Below are positions 52,766 through 61,482 of a stretch of 64,000 bases of DNA, piece by piece. Each line of letters starts with the position of its first letter. Position 1 is the stretch's first letter. A program made the position numbers and the translations under genes. The DNA is from DASSUW01 sp963844205 (GTDB lineage: Bacteria > Actinomycetota > Thermoleophilia > Solirubrobacterales > Solirubrobacteraceae). The notes below the pieces were generated by a model, which was given only the letters and a program-made list of their open reading frames with translations, was not told the origin of the DNA and did no database searches. Location of the stretch: contig CAWJNK010000014.1 of assembly GCA_963844205.1 (NCBI GenBank), positions 124,001 through 188,000 on the forward strand, read 5' to 3'.

Positions 52766-54460
52766 TCAGGGTGCCAGCCGCGGGCCCGCGGGAGGCGTCG
52801 GCGGGTCGGACGGCTCGCCCTCGTCGCGGAGCGCGCGCATGATCTCCACGAGGACGAACGTTGCCGCCGCGAGCATCGCGGCGACGCCGCCCGCGTCCGC
52901 CCAGCCGCTGTCCGCGCGGGCCATCAGCACGATCGCCCCGACCATCGCGAGCGTCGCCGCCGAGAACGCGACCAGCAGCCGGGGAGCGGCGCTCTCTTGC
53001 GCGCGCGCCGGCCTGCGCATGAGCACGAGCGCCGCCGGAACCGCGACGAGCGTGAGCGCGAGCGCCCACGCGAACGTCGTCGAAAAGGCGTCGGCGAGCC
53101 CCTGCGGGTCGCTGCCGCTCGTAGCGATCTGGTGCTGGAGGATGACGGCGAGGATCGCGGTGCCCAGCGACCCGCCGACGCGCTGCACGACGTTGAGCGC
53201 GGTCGCGCCCGAGGCGAGCGCATCCCGCGGCAGCGTCGCGTACGCGGCGGTCATCAGCGGGATCATCGAGCACGCCATGCCGATGCCGCGCACGACGAGC
53301 GTCCCGGAGAGGAGTCCGAGCGAGGTCTCCGGGCCGAGCTGCGTGAACACCGCCGTGGCGGTGGCGACGATCGCGAGCCCGACGACCGCGACGCGGCCGC
53401 CGCCGACCCGGTCGGTCAGCCGCCCCGAGATCGGCATCGCGAGCGCGGCGCCGATCCCCTGCGGCGCCAGCAGCACGCCGGCGTGGAGCGGCGACTCGCC
53501 GCGCGCCACCTGGTAGTAGAGCGGGAGGAGGAGCAGCCCGCCGAACAGCGCGGCGCCCACCAGGAGGATCGCCACCGCGGCCGCGCTGAACGTCCGGGAG
53601 CGGAACAGGTCGAGATCGACGAGCGGGTGCTCGGTCCGCCGCGCGAGGAAGCAGAAGGCGACCGTGAGGACGACCCCGGTCGCGAGCGGGAGCACCGACC
53701 GGGCGGCGACGGCGCCGCTGCGCGACAGCTCGGCGAGCCCGTAGGTGAGCAGCGCGAGCCCGGGCGACAGCAGCACGAGCCCGCGCACGTCGAGCGGCAC
53801 CCGGGAGCGCGGCTCCTCGTCCTCCTCGAGAATGCGCCCGGCGAGCCGCAGCGCGACCGCGCCGATCGGCAGGTTGACGAGGAAGATCCAGCGCCACGAG
53901 GCGTGCTCGACGATCGCACCGCCGAGCACCGGGCCGAGCACGGGCCCCAGCAGCATCGGGACGCCGACGATGCCCATCAGCCGCCCGAGCTCGGCGGGAC
54001 CGGCGGCGCGCGTGATGAGGACGGTGCCGACGGGGATCAGCAGCCCGCCGCCGAGGCCCTGCAGCACGCGGAAGGCGACCAGCGAGCTCAGCGACCACGC
54101 GCACGCGCACAGCGCCGAGCCGCCCGCGAACAGCCCGACCGCCCACAGCCAGACCCGCTTGGTCCCGAACCGCCCAGTCGCCCACGCGGTGAGCGGGATC
54201 ACGCAGGCGAGCGCGAGCAGGTACGCGGTCACGACCCACTGCACGGCGTCGAAGCTGACCGAGAAGTCGTCCGCGAGCCGCTCCAGCGCCACGTTGACGA
54301 TCGTCGTGTCGAGCAGCGCCATGAGCATGCCGAGCACCACGACCCCCGCAACGACGATCGCGCGGCGGTCGAGGCGATCGGCGGCCGCCGGCGCTAGCCG
54401 ACCAGACGGTTCCACGGCTGCTCGCCGAGCCGGGCGCGGATCGCGCGGCGCGCGCGCCAC
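52766..54460 (-). CDS. DHA2-family (14-TM) MFS multidrug exporter
   Basis: A 564-residue transporter. GTG 54460 has GGAGG 7 bases upstream, within the small gene before it. Family motifs are LDTTIVNVALERLADDF, VTAYLLALACVIPLTAWATG, VLQGLGGGLLIPVGTVLI and GPVLGPVLGGAIV. DHA2 proteins export drugs or metabolites by proton antiport. The C-terminus is Pro/Gly-rich. A GTG at 54415 is an alternative start. Confidence 0.92.
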   Translation of the reverse strand: MARAPRDPRPARRAAVEPSGRLAPAAADRLDRRAIVVAGVVVLGMLMALLDTTIVNVALERLADDFSVSFDAVQWVVTAYLLALACVIPLTAWATGRFGTKRVWLWAVGLFAGGSALCACAWSLSSLVAFRVLQGLGGGLLIPVGTVLITRAAGPAELGRLMGIVGVPMLLGPVLGPVLGGAIVEHASWRWIFLVNLPIGAVALRLAGRILEEDEEPRSRVPLDVRGLVLLSPGLALLTYGLAELSRSGAVAARSVLPLATGVVLTVAFCFLARRTEHPLVDLDLFRSRTFSAAAVAILLVGAALFGGLLLLPLYYQVARGESPLHAGVLLAPQGIGAALAMPISGRLTDRVGGGRVAVVGLAIVATATAVFTQLGPETSLGLLSGTLVVRGIGMACSMIPLMTAAYATLPRDALASGATALNVVQRVGGSLGTAILAVILQHQIATSGSDPQGLADAFSTTFAWALALTLVAVPAALVLMRRPARAQESAAPRLLVAFSAATLAMVGAIVLMARADSGWADAGGVAAMLAAATFVLVEIMRALRDEGEPSDPPTPPAGPRLAP

Positions 54461-54567
54461 TGGTCGGCCTCCATGCGTTCGAGCCGGCGCTCGAGCAGGC
54501 GCTCCTCCGCCTCAGCCCTGCGGATCATCAGCTCCAGCCGGCGCCGCTCCATGAGTTCTCGTTCCAT
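54394..54567 (-). CDS. Short coiled-coil protein upstream of the exporter
   Basis: A 57-residue, almost entirely Glu/Arg helical protein (MERELMERRRLELMIRRAEA, then ERLLERRLERMEADQWRARR). It overlaps the exporter start by 67 bases. It may be a small regulator or leader peptide for the exporter, or an ORF of no function. The ribosome-binding site is weak. Confidence 0.4.
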   Translation of the reverse strand: MERELMERRRLELMIRRAEAEERLLERRLERMEADQWRARRAIRARLGEQPWNRLVG

Positions 54568-54734
54568 GCAGCCATCGTGGGCGCCACGCGCTCGCGCGAC
54601 CATCGCCCGCCCGGACCCACGAGCGGACGACCGCCGCGTCCGCCGACCGATGAGCCGATCGCCTGATGGCACACGGGCGCGCGAGGGCGCACGCTGCGTT
54701 CCCGATGAAGGTCGTCCTGCGGCATCATCTCGGC

Positions 54735-55379
54735 ATGGCCCCAACGCGCGTCAGCGTCGTGGTCGCCGACGACCATCCGCTCTTCCGCGAAGGCATCGAG
54801 CGCGCTGTCCGCGAGCGGCCGGAGCTGGAGCTCGTCGGCTCCGCGGCCGACGGCCGCGAAGTGCTCGGGCTGATCCGCGATCTCGAGCCCGCGGTGGCGG
54901 TGCTCGACCTCCGGCTGCCCTCACTGGACGGGCTGCAGATCCTCAACGCGATCGCGCGCGACCACATGCAGACGCGGGTGCTGATCCTGTCGGCGTCGGG
55001 CGACGCTGAGCTCGTCTACCGGGCCGTGCAGGGCGGCGCGGCCGGCTACTTCCGCAAGGAGTCGGACCGGCACACGATCCTCGACGCCATCTCGGCGGTC
55101 GCGCGCGGCAGCACGGTGGTGGACCCCGCGCTCCAGGCGGGCGTGTTCGACCAGATCCGCGCGCGCGGGGCCGACGAGGACCGGCCGATCCTCACGGCCC
55201 GCGAGCAGGAGGTGCTCGCCCTGATGGCCGAGGGCCTCTCCGGGCCGCAGATCGCGGACCGTCTGATCGTCGCGCTGCCAACGGTGAAGACCCACCAGGC
55301 GCGGCTGTACGAGAAGCTCGGCGTGTCCGAGCGCGCCGCCGCCGTCGCCGAGGCGATGCGACGCGGACTGCTCGAGTGA
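54735..55379 (+). CDS. NarL/LuxR-family response regulator
   Basis: ATG 54735 is chosen because the receiver domain begins at once (MAPTRVSVVVADDHPLFREG); ATG 54705 is possible. The 214-residue protein has phospho-acceptor Asp58 (AVLDLRLPS), the Lys of FRKESDRHT, and a LuxR HTH (LTAREQEVLALMAEGLSG, LPTVKTHQARLYEKLGVS). Its stop overlaps the kinase start, so the order is regulator then kinase, opposite to the pair near 6 kb. Confidence 0.9.
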   Translation: MAPTRVSVVVADDHPLFREGIERAVRERPELELVGSAADGREVLGLIRDLEPAVAVLDLRLPSLDGLQILNAIARDHMQTRVLILSASGDAELVYRAVQGGAAGYFRKESDRHTILDAISAVARGSTVVDPALQAGVFDQIRARGADEDRPILTAREQEVLALMAEGLSGPQIADRLIVALPTVKTHQARLYEKLGVSERAAAVAEAMRRGLLE

Positions 55380-56530
55380 GGACGCCCGGCGTCCGGGACC
55401 TCTGGCTCGCCGCCCTGCGCGTCGCGCTGGTGCCGGTCGTGCTGCTGGGCGAGCAGCTCGTCGACCACCCGGTGGCCCACACGGCCGCGTTCCCGTTCCT
55501 GCTCGGCGTCTACGCGGCGTGGGCGCTCGTGCTGCTCGCACTCCACGCCGCCGGCTCGGTGCCGAGCGCGCTGGACCGGATCGAGCCGTTCGTCGACCTC
55601 GGCGCGATCGTCGCGCTCACGTATGCCTCCGGCGGCCCGTTCTCGGAGACCGCGATGGCGTTCTTCGTGCTGCCGGTGCTCGCCGCCGCCCGGCTGCGCC
55701 CGCGGGTGACCGCGGGATGGGCGTTCGGCGCCATCGCGGCGTTCGTCGCGCTCTCGGCCGTGCACCCGAACGCCGCCGAGGCGCAGGCGACCGAGCGCGT
55801 CATCAGCCAGGTCGCCTACCTGGCGCTGGTCGGCGCGGCGGCGACGGTCGTCTCGCTCGTCCTCCAGCAGCGCGACGTCGCCATCGCGCGGCTCGCCGAG
55901 CAGCGCGGCCAGCTCGCCACCCATGCGCTCACCGCCGAGCAGCGCGAGCGGCGCCGGCTCGCCGAGCAGCTCCACGATGAGTCGGTGCAGACGCTCTCGC
56001 TCGCCCGCCAGGAGCTCGTCGACTACCACCGCACCGGCCGTGACGCCTCGTTCGACCGTGCCCGCCACGCGATCGACGACACGATGGCGCAGCTCCGCGG
56101 CGAGATCTTCGAGCTGCACCCGTACGTGCTCGACCACGCCGGGCTCGAGGCGGCCCTGAGCGCGATCGCCGACCGCAGTGCCCAGCGGCTCGGCGCCGAG
56201 ATCGCCGTGGCGGTCGACCCAGGGGCGGGCGGGCGGCACGACGAGCTGATCGTGGTCGTCGCCCGCGAGCTGCTCTCCAACGTGGTCAAGCACAGCGGCG
56301 CCGCGCACGTCGAGGTGACGGTGGCAGCCGATGCGGAGCGCGTGGAGCTCGAGGTGCGCGACGACGGCCGCGGCTTCGACCCCTCGCGGCGCGCCGCCTC
56401 GCTGCTCGACGGCCACATCGGGTTGGCCTCCAGCGAGCAGCGCGTGGAGTCGGCGGGCGGGACCTTCCTGGTCGAGAGCGCCCGGGGCGACGGGACGACC
56501 GTCCGGGTCACGCTCCCGTCATCCGCCTGA
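55376..56530 (+). CDS. Membrane sensor histidine kinase
   Basis: A 384-residue kinase starting at GTG 55376 (GTGA overlap). About six membrane helices lie at about 10-165 with short loops. HisKA_3 has phospho-His200 (LAEQLHDESVQTLSLARQEL). The ATPase domain has VARELLSNVVKHSGAAHVEV, VRDDGRGFDP and GHIGLASSEQRVE. It is the partner of the upstream regulator. Confidence 0.9.
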   Translation: MRTPGVRDLWLAALRVALVPVVLLGEQLVDHPVAHTAAFPFLLGVYAAWALVLLALHAAGSVPSALDRIEPFVDLGAIVALTYASGGPFSETAMAFFVLPVLAAARLRPRVTAGWAFGAIAAFVALSAVHPNAAEAQATERVISQVAYLALVGAAATVVSLVLQQRDVAIARLAEQRGQLATHALTAEQRERRRLAEQLHDESVQTLSLARQELVDYHRTGRDASFDRARHAIDDTMAQLRGEIFELHPYVLDHAGLEAALSAIADRSAQRLGAEIAVAVDPGAGGRHDELIVVVARELLSNVVKHSGAAHVEVTVAADAERVELEVRDDGRGFDPSRRAASLLDGHIGLASSEQRVESAGGTFLVESARGDGTTVRVTLPSSA

Positions 56531-56573
56531 TCCGGCGGTCGCACGATCGCTGGGATGAGGTGCGCGGCGGACC

Positions 56574-57593
56574 ATGGATGCCATGTCCAGACCGCTTGCC
56601 ATCGCTTTTATCGCCATCCTCCTCGGCGGCGCCGCGGGCGGCATCGTCGGCGCCATCGTGTCGAGCGACGACGATGCCAGCGCGTCCGCCGCCGCCCCGG
56701 CGCCGCAGACCGCCTCCTCGAGCGGCCCGACGCCGGCCGCCATGTACCGCAGCGACGCGCCCGGCGTGGTCCAGATCACGGCCGGCCAGTCGCTCGGCTC
56801 GGGCTTCGTGATCGACACGCGCGGCGACATCGTCACCAACGACCACGTCGTCGCGGGCGCGACCGGGGTCCGCATCGGCTTCACCGGCGGCGCCTCCTAT
56901 CCCGCCACCGTCGTGGGCACCGACCCGTCCAGCGACCTCGCCGTCGTGCGCGTGAGCGCGCCCGCGTCGAAGCTGCACCCCGTGGCGTTCGACGACTCGT
57001 CGAACGTCCAGGTCGGCGAGACCGTGTACGCGATCGGCAACCCGTTCGGGCTCGATCGCACGATGACGGCCGGCATCGTCAGCGCCACGGGGCGCGACAT
57101 CCAGGCGCCCGACGGCCTCACGATCCCGAACGCGATCCAGACCGACGCGGCGATCAACCACGGCAACTCCGGCGGCCCGCTGCTCGACTCGCAGGGCCAC
57201 GTCATCGGCATCACCTCGCAGATCCAGGGCGGCACCGTGGATGCCAACGTCGGCATCGGCTTCGCCGTGCCCAGCGACACCGCGCGATCCGTCGCCCAGC
57301 AGCTGATCGCCCACGGCAAGGCCGAGCACGCGTGGATCGGCGCCCGGCTCCAGCTCGCCCGCAACGGCGTGCTCGTGGGCGCGGTGATCCCGGGCAGTCC
57401 GGCGGCGAAGGCCGGCCTGGAAGGCGACGTCATCGTCGCGATCGACGGCAAGCCGGTCCACACCCCGGCCGACCTGGCGGACGCCGTCGCGGCCCGCAAG
57501 CCGGGTGACGTCGTGCGCTTGGAGGTAATCCGCGGCGGGGCGCGCGAGGTCGTTTCCGTGACACTTGGCAACGCGCCGCAGCAGACCGCCTGA
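56574..57593 (+). CDS. HtrA/DegP-like trypsin-fold protease with PDZ domain
   Basis: A 339-residue membrane-anchored protease. One N-terminal helix (LAIAFIAILLGGAAGGIVGA) is followed by a Ser/Ala-rich linker. The triad is His91 (TNDHVVAG), Asp121 (SSDLAVV) and Ser199 (NHGNSGGPL). The PDZ domain (about 245-335; PGSPAAKAGLEGDVIVAIDG) completes the HtrA layout. It would act outside the cytoplasmic membrane in protein quality control. ATG 56583 is an alternative start. Confidence 0.93.
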   Translation: MDAMSRPLAIAFIAILLGGAAGGIVGAIVSSDDDASASAAAPAPQTASSSGPTPAAMYRSDAPGVVQITAGQSLGSGFVIDTRGDIVTNDHVVAGATGVRIGFTGGASYPATVVGTDPSSDLAVVRVSAPASKLHPVAFDDSSNVQVGETVYAIGNPFGLDRTMTAGIVSATGRDIQAPDGLTIPNAIQTDAAINHGNSGGPLLDSQGHVIGITSQIQGGTVDANVGIGFAVPSDTARSVAQQLIAHGKAEHAWIGARLQLARNGVLVGAVIPGSPAAKAGLEGDVIVAIDGKPVHTPADLADAVAARKPGDVVRLEVIRGGAREVVSVTLGNAPQQTA

Positions 57594-57653
57594 GTTGCCC
57601 GTTTCTCCGGGGCCCACCGGGGTACCGGAACCGTGAGCGTTAGGTGGCGGCCG

Positions 57654-58004
57654 ATGTTGCACGATGATCAAGTTGAGCTTGGTGTCGATTCGATTGGTGG
57701 GGTCCTCGCAGTGTCGGTCCGCGGGGCACTGATCGGCGAGGCCACGGAGCCGCTGCGGACCTGCCTGGACCAGGCGATCCGCGGCGGGCGCCCTGTCGTG
57801 GTGGATCTCACGGAGGCGAGAGCGATCGACCGGCGGGCGATCGACACCCTTGTGGAGGCCAACCGCCGGCTCGGGACGCGGCTGCGGCTCGTCGTCGCGC
57901 GCGGCGGCGAGCTGCACCAGGCCTTCCGGCGCGAGAGCGTCGCCCACGTGCTCTCGCTGCACTCGTCGCGAGCCGAGGCGCTCACGGCGGCCGCGCCGCG
58001 CTGA
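57654..58004 (+). CDS. STAS-domain protein
   Basis: ATG 57654 has AGGTGG 6 bases upstream and is preferred to GTG 57633. The 116-residue protein is a single STAS domain (VLAVSVRGALIGEATEPLRT, VVVDLTEARAIDRRAIDTL). The residue that would be phosphorylated in SpoIIAA-type anti-anti-sigma factors is not clear (AIDRRAIDT has no serine at the expected place), so it may act without phosphorylation. It is followed after 21 bases by the glycosidase-like gene. Confidence 0.75.
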   Translation: MLHDDQVELGVDSIGGVLAVSVRGALIGEATEPLRTCLDQAIRGGRPVVVDLTEARAIDRRAIDTLVEANRRLGTRLRLVVARGGELHQAFRRESVAHVLSLHSSRAEALTAAAPR

Positions 58005-58025
58005 TTGAGGTTCAATCCAGGCGGC

Positions 58026-58769
58026 GTGTCCGACGGCGTCGTCTACGAGCTGCTGAGGGTCCGCACCCGGGACGGCGACGAGACGACCGTCTACCTCGTC
58101 CGCCACCCCCGCGCCACCACCCGGCTCACGCTCCAGCACTTCCCGACGCCGACCCGCCTCGACCGCTGGTGCGCCGCCGAGGGGCGGCCCGAGGCGATCG
58201 TCGCGGGGTTCTTCGTGCGCGACCCGTACCTGCCACTGGGCGAGGTGAGGCTCGAGGGTGCGGCGATCGAGCACGAGCCGGTCGCCGAGCCGTGGAGCGA
58301 GCGGCGCGCCTGCGTGCACCTCGACGGGGCGATCCGGCTGGCGCCGCGGAGCGAGCTCGGCGCCGAGCCGGCCGGCGACCTCGTGCAGGCCGGCCCGATG
58401 CTGGTCACCGGCGGCCGCTCGGTGGTGGACGGCGAGGATCGCGAGGGGTTCTCTCGCGGCGCGACGCAGTTCGACTCCGACATCACGGTCGGCCGCTACC
58501 CGCGCTGCGCGCTCGGCGTCGCCGACGACGCGCTGCTGGCCGTGTGCTGCGACGGCCGCCGCTCGGGGGTCGACGCCGGCCTCGAGCTCGCCGAGCTCGC
58601 GGACCTGCTCGTGTGGTTCGGCGCGCGGGAGGCGATCAACCTCGACGGCGGCGGGTCGGCGACGCTCGTCCACCGGGGGCATCTGCTGAACCGCCCGTAC
58701 TCCGACATGGACCAGCCGTCGCCGGAGTCGCGAGCCGTCGTCACCGCGCTGCTGTTCGATCGGGTATGA
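58026..58769 (+). CDS. Phosphodiester-glycosidase (NAGPA)-like protein
   Basis: GTG 58026 is preceded by AGG; a TTG further upstream is less likely. The 247-residue protein has the NAGPA/DUF2233 signature EAINLDGGGSATLVHRG and the block VQAGPMLVTGGR with GFSRGATQF. The family cleaves sugar phosphodiesters in eukaryotes and is of varied role in bacteria. No signal peptide. Its TGA overlaps the next ATG (ATGA). Confidence 0.82.
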   Translation: MSDGVVYELLRVRTRDGDETTVYLVRHPRATTRLTLQHFPTPTRLDRWCAAEGRPEAIVAGFFVRDPYLPLGEVRLEGAAIEHEPVAEPWSERRACVHLDGAIRLAPRSELGAEPAGDLVQAGPMLVTGGRSVVDGEDREGFSRGATQFDSDITVGRYPRCALGVADDALLAVCCDGRRSGVDAGLELAELADLLVWFGAREAINLDGGGSATLVHRGHLLNRPYSDMDQPSPESRAVVTALLFDRV

Positions 58770-59804
58770 CACCGCCCGTGCTCCTGCCCACCACGGTGAT
58801 CGGCAGCTACCCGCAGCCGGACTGGCTGATCGACCGCGAGAAGCTGCGCGGCTCGCTCCCCCCGCGGATCCGCGCCCGCGAGCTGTGGCGGGTCGAGGAG
58901 CCGTACCTCGCCCAGGCCCAGGACGACGCCACCGCGCTCGCGATCGCCGACCAGGAGCGCGCGGGGGTCGACATCGTGACCGACGGCGAGATCCGGCGCG
59001 AGAGCTACTCGAACCGCTTCGCGACCGCGCTCGAGGGCCTCGACATCGACAACCCGGCGATGGTCCCGGGCCGGGCCGGCGGGACGAACGCGGTCCCGCG
59101 CGTGGTGGGGCGCGTGCGGCGGACGCGGCCGGTCGAGGTCGACGACCTGCGGTTCCTGCGCGCCCGCACCGACCGGACGATCAAGATCACGCTCCCCGGC
59201 CCGTTCACGATGAGCCAGCAGGCGTACAACGAGGCGTACGACGACGAGGCGGAGCTGGCGATGGACCTCGCCGAGGCGGTCAACGAGGAGGTGCGCGACC
59301 TGTTCGCCGCCGGCGCGGACGTGGTGCAGATCGACGAGCCGTGGCTGCAGTCGCGCGCCGAGAAGGCGCGCGAGTTCGCGCTACCCGCGATCGACCGGGC
59401 GCTCGCGGAGCGTCGACGGCACCACCGCCCTGCACACCTGCTTCGGCTACGCCCACATCGTCCACGACCGCCCGCCCGGCTACCCGTTCCTCGCCGAGCT
59501 GGCGAACTGCGCGGCCGACGTGCTGGCGATCGAGGCCGCGCAGCCGAAGCTCGACGTCTCCGTGCTCGAGCCGCTCGCGGCCAAGACTCTGTTACTCGGC
59601 GTGCTCGACCTGTCCGACGACGCGCCGCCCGAGACGCCCGAGGTCGTCGCCGAGCGGATCGAGGCGGCGCTCACCGTGATTCCGGCGGAGCGGCTCCAGG
59701 TCGGCCCGGACTGCGGGATGAAGTACCTCTCCCGCGACGTCGCGTTCGCGAAGCTGCAAGCGCTCGTCGAGGGCGCACGAATCGTCCGCGAGCGGCTCGG
59801 GTAG
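58766..59804 (+). pseudogene. MetE-like (cobalamin-independent methionine synthase C-terminal family) gene with one frameshift
   Basis: ATG 58766 overlaps the upstream stop. The N-terminal part (TTVIGSYPQPDWLIDREKLR, DIVTDGEIRRESYSNRF, IKITLPGPFTMSQQAYNEAY, VVQIDEPWLQSR) and the later part (LHTCFGYAHI, PDCGMKYLSRDVAFAKLQAL) together make a 345-residue MetE C-terminal-family protein. They lie in different frames, joined near 59408 where one extra G (GCGGAGC for GCGAGC) is present. Zinc-ligand candidates are the His/Cys of HTC and Cys of PDCG. The family transfers methyl groups to thiols. Broken or a sequencing error. Confidence 0.85.
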
Positions 59805-59810
59805 CGCGGG

Positions 59811-60003
59811 GCGAACGTCAACTGCGGCTGGGTAAGGGAGCCGGGGAGCCGTCGCCGCGGCCGGTTCCGGGCGGTTTTCGTACCGCTGTCCTGGATAGGT
59901 GTCGCATATCGACACTTAGGCAGGAAGGCGTCGCCGAAATCGCCAGGTCTGGCCGCGCGGGCGGCTCCCTCGCTCCCTTACCCAGGCGCAGTTGACCTTC
60001 GTC
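59811..60003. repeat. 193-bp element bounded by long inverted repeats
   Basis: The left arm (59811-59851, beginning GCGAACGTCAACTGCG) and right arm (59962-60003, ending GCAGTTGACCTTCGTC) are about 41-base inverted repeats with roughly four mismatches. A small palindrome GTGTCG-CATAT-CGACAC (59899-59915) lies in the middle. The arms share CGCAGTTGAC(G/C)TTCG with the end of the 15.9-16.06 kb block. No coding capacity. MITE-like or a large transcription-ending fold between convergent genes. The right arm reaches the stop codon of the deacetylase-like gene. Confidence 0.7.
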
Positions 60004-60670
60004 AACCCAGCGCGTCGCGCAGGACGGCGAGGCGCTCGTCGTCGTCGAGGAGGAACGGGTGGAAGACCACGACTTCGCCGGGCGCCGCCTCGATCGCCGC
60101 TCGCAGGCGTGACGGCGGCTGCTCGTCGCGGGTCCCGAGGTAGCGCTCGCGGAGGTCGGCGAAGTGCGGCAGGTAGTAGAGGGCGTCGACGAGCGGCCAG
60201 CGGAACGGCGCGACGGTGAGGCCCGCGAGCGGCTCGGCCGCGCCGGCCTCGGGCGAGACGTGGGTGAAGCCGAGCTCCCGCAGGAGCCCCGGGGTGGCAC
60301 GCGTAAGCTTGCCGCCCGGCGGGCGGAAGGCGGCCGGCCGCAACCCGAGACCCTCCAGCGCCCGCACGCCCCGCTCGAGCGACGCGCGCTCGGCGGCGGG
60401 GTCGAGATCGGCCCAGGGCTCGTGCTGCCAGCCGTGATAGGCGACCTCGTGGCCGGCGGCGGCGATCTCGCGCAAGGCGTCCGGGTACAGCTCGGCGTTC
60501 AGGCCCTCGACGAAGAACGTCGCCCGCACACCTTGCTCGACGAGCAGCTCGAGGATGCGCGGCAGCGTGCGGGTCACCGACGCATGGCGCCCGAGCGGCG
60601 CGTCCGCGGGCCAGCGCCCGCGCTCGAGGTCCGCGGCCTCGCCGAGGTTGTCGAACGTGAGCCGGTTCAC
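60002..60670 (-). CDS. NodB-fold polysaccharide deacetylase-like protein
   Basis: A 222-residue protein starting at GTG 60670 in a GTGA overlap with the FAH gene. NodB-type features: LTFDNLGE near the start (in place of the usual TFDDG), FFVEGLNAELYPDAL, HEVAYHGWQHEPW (histidines), and FRPPGGKLT. The first metal aspartate motif is altered, so activity against classic substrates is doubtful; such variants deacetylate or hydrolyse small amides in catabolic operons. No signal peptide, so cytosolic. Confidence 0.82.
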   Translation of the reverse strand: MNRLTFDNLGEAADLERGRWPADAPLGRHASVTRTLPRILELLVEQGVRATFFVEGLNAELYPDALREIAAAGHEVAYHGWQHEPWADLDPAAERASLERGVRALEGLGLRPAAFRPPGGKLTRATPGLLRELGFTHVSPEAGAAEPLAGLTVAPFRWPLVDALYYLPHFADLRERYLGTRDEQPPSRLRAAIEAAPGEVVVFHPFLLDDDERLAVLRDALG

Positions 60671-61482
60671 TCCGCGGCGACGGGGTTCTGGAGCCGCCCG
60701 ACCTTCTCGATCTCCACCACCACGCGGTCCCCGTCGGCAAGCAGCACCTTCGGGTCGCGGCGATAGCCGACGCCCTCCGGCGTCCCGGTCAGCACCACGT
60801 CGCCGGGCGCCAGCGGAACAACCTCCGAGATCGTCGCGATCAGGGTCGGGATGTCGAAGATGAAGCGGCTCGTGTTCGACGCCTGCATCCGCTCGCCGTT
60901 GAGCTCGAGCGAGATGTCGAGCGCGTGGGGGTCGCCCACCTCGTCGGGCGTCACGAGGAACGGGCCGAGCGGCGTGGAGCGCGCCCACGCCTTCCCCACC
61001 AGCCACTGGTGCGTGCGGTACTGGTAGTCGCGCATCGAGACGTCGTTCGCGCACGTGTAGCCGGCCACCGCGCCGAGGTCGGAGGAGCGGCGCACGTGGG
61101 CGCCCATCACGAACGCGAGCTCGGCCTCGTAGTCGACCGCCGCCGACTCGCGCGGCAGCACGATCGGCTCCCCTGCGCCAATCAACGTCTCGGCGAACTT
61201 GGCGAACAGGACCGGGTAGTCCGGCACGTCGTAGATCCCCTCCTCGACGTGCGCGCGGTAGTTCAGCCCGACGCACACGACCTTGCCCGGCGACGGGATC
61301 ACCGGCCGCAGCGTCACGTCGGCGAGCGGCAGCGTCTCATCCGTCACCGGCGGCTCGGCGAGCACCTCGTTGGGCGTCTCGCGCCCGAGCTCGCGCACCC
61401 CCTCCAGCGGCCGCACGACGTCCCCGTCGACGAGCGCGGCGAACCGGCGCTCGCCGACGGCGCAGCTCGCGAACCGGCTCAC
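60667..61482 (-). CDS. Fumarylacetoacetate hydrolase (FAH)-family enzyme
   Basis: A 271-residue enzyme starting at GTG 61482 (GTGA overlap). Key features: VVCVGLNYRAHVEEG, metal-ligand glutamates in DYEAELAFVMG, YTCANDVSMRDYQ, and GDVVLTGTPEGVGYRRDP. FAH-family members cleave or isomerise 3-acylpyruvate-type intermediates of aromatic degradation. Operon member. Confidence 0.9.
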   Translation of the reverse strand: MSRFASCAVGERRFAALVDGDVVRPLEGVRELGRETPNEVLAEPPVTDETLPLADVTLRPVIPSPGKVVCVGLNYRAHVEEGIYDVPDYPVLFAKFAETLIGAGEPIVLPRESAAVDYEAELAFVMGAHVRRSSDLGAVAGYTCANDVSMRDYQYRTHQWLVGKAWARSTPLGPFLVTPDEVGDPHALDISLELNGERMQASNTSRFIFDIPTLIATISEVVPLAPGDVVLTGTPEGVGYRRDPKVLLADGDRVVVEIEKVGRLQNPVAAE

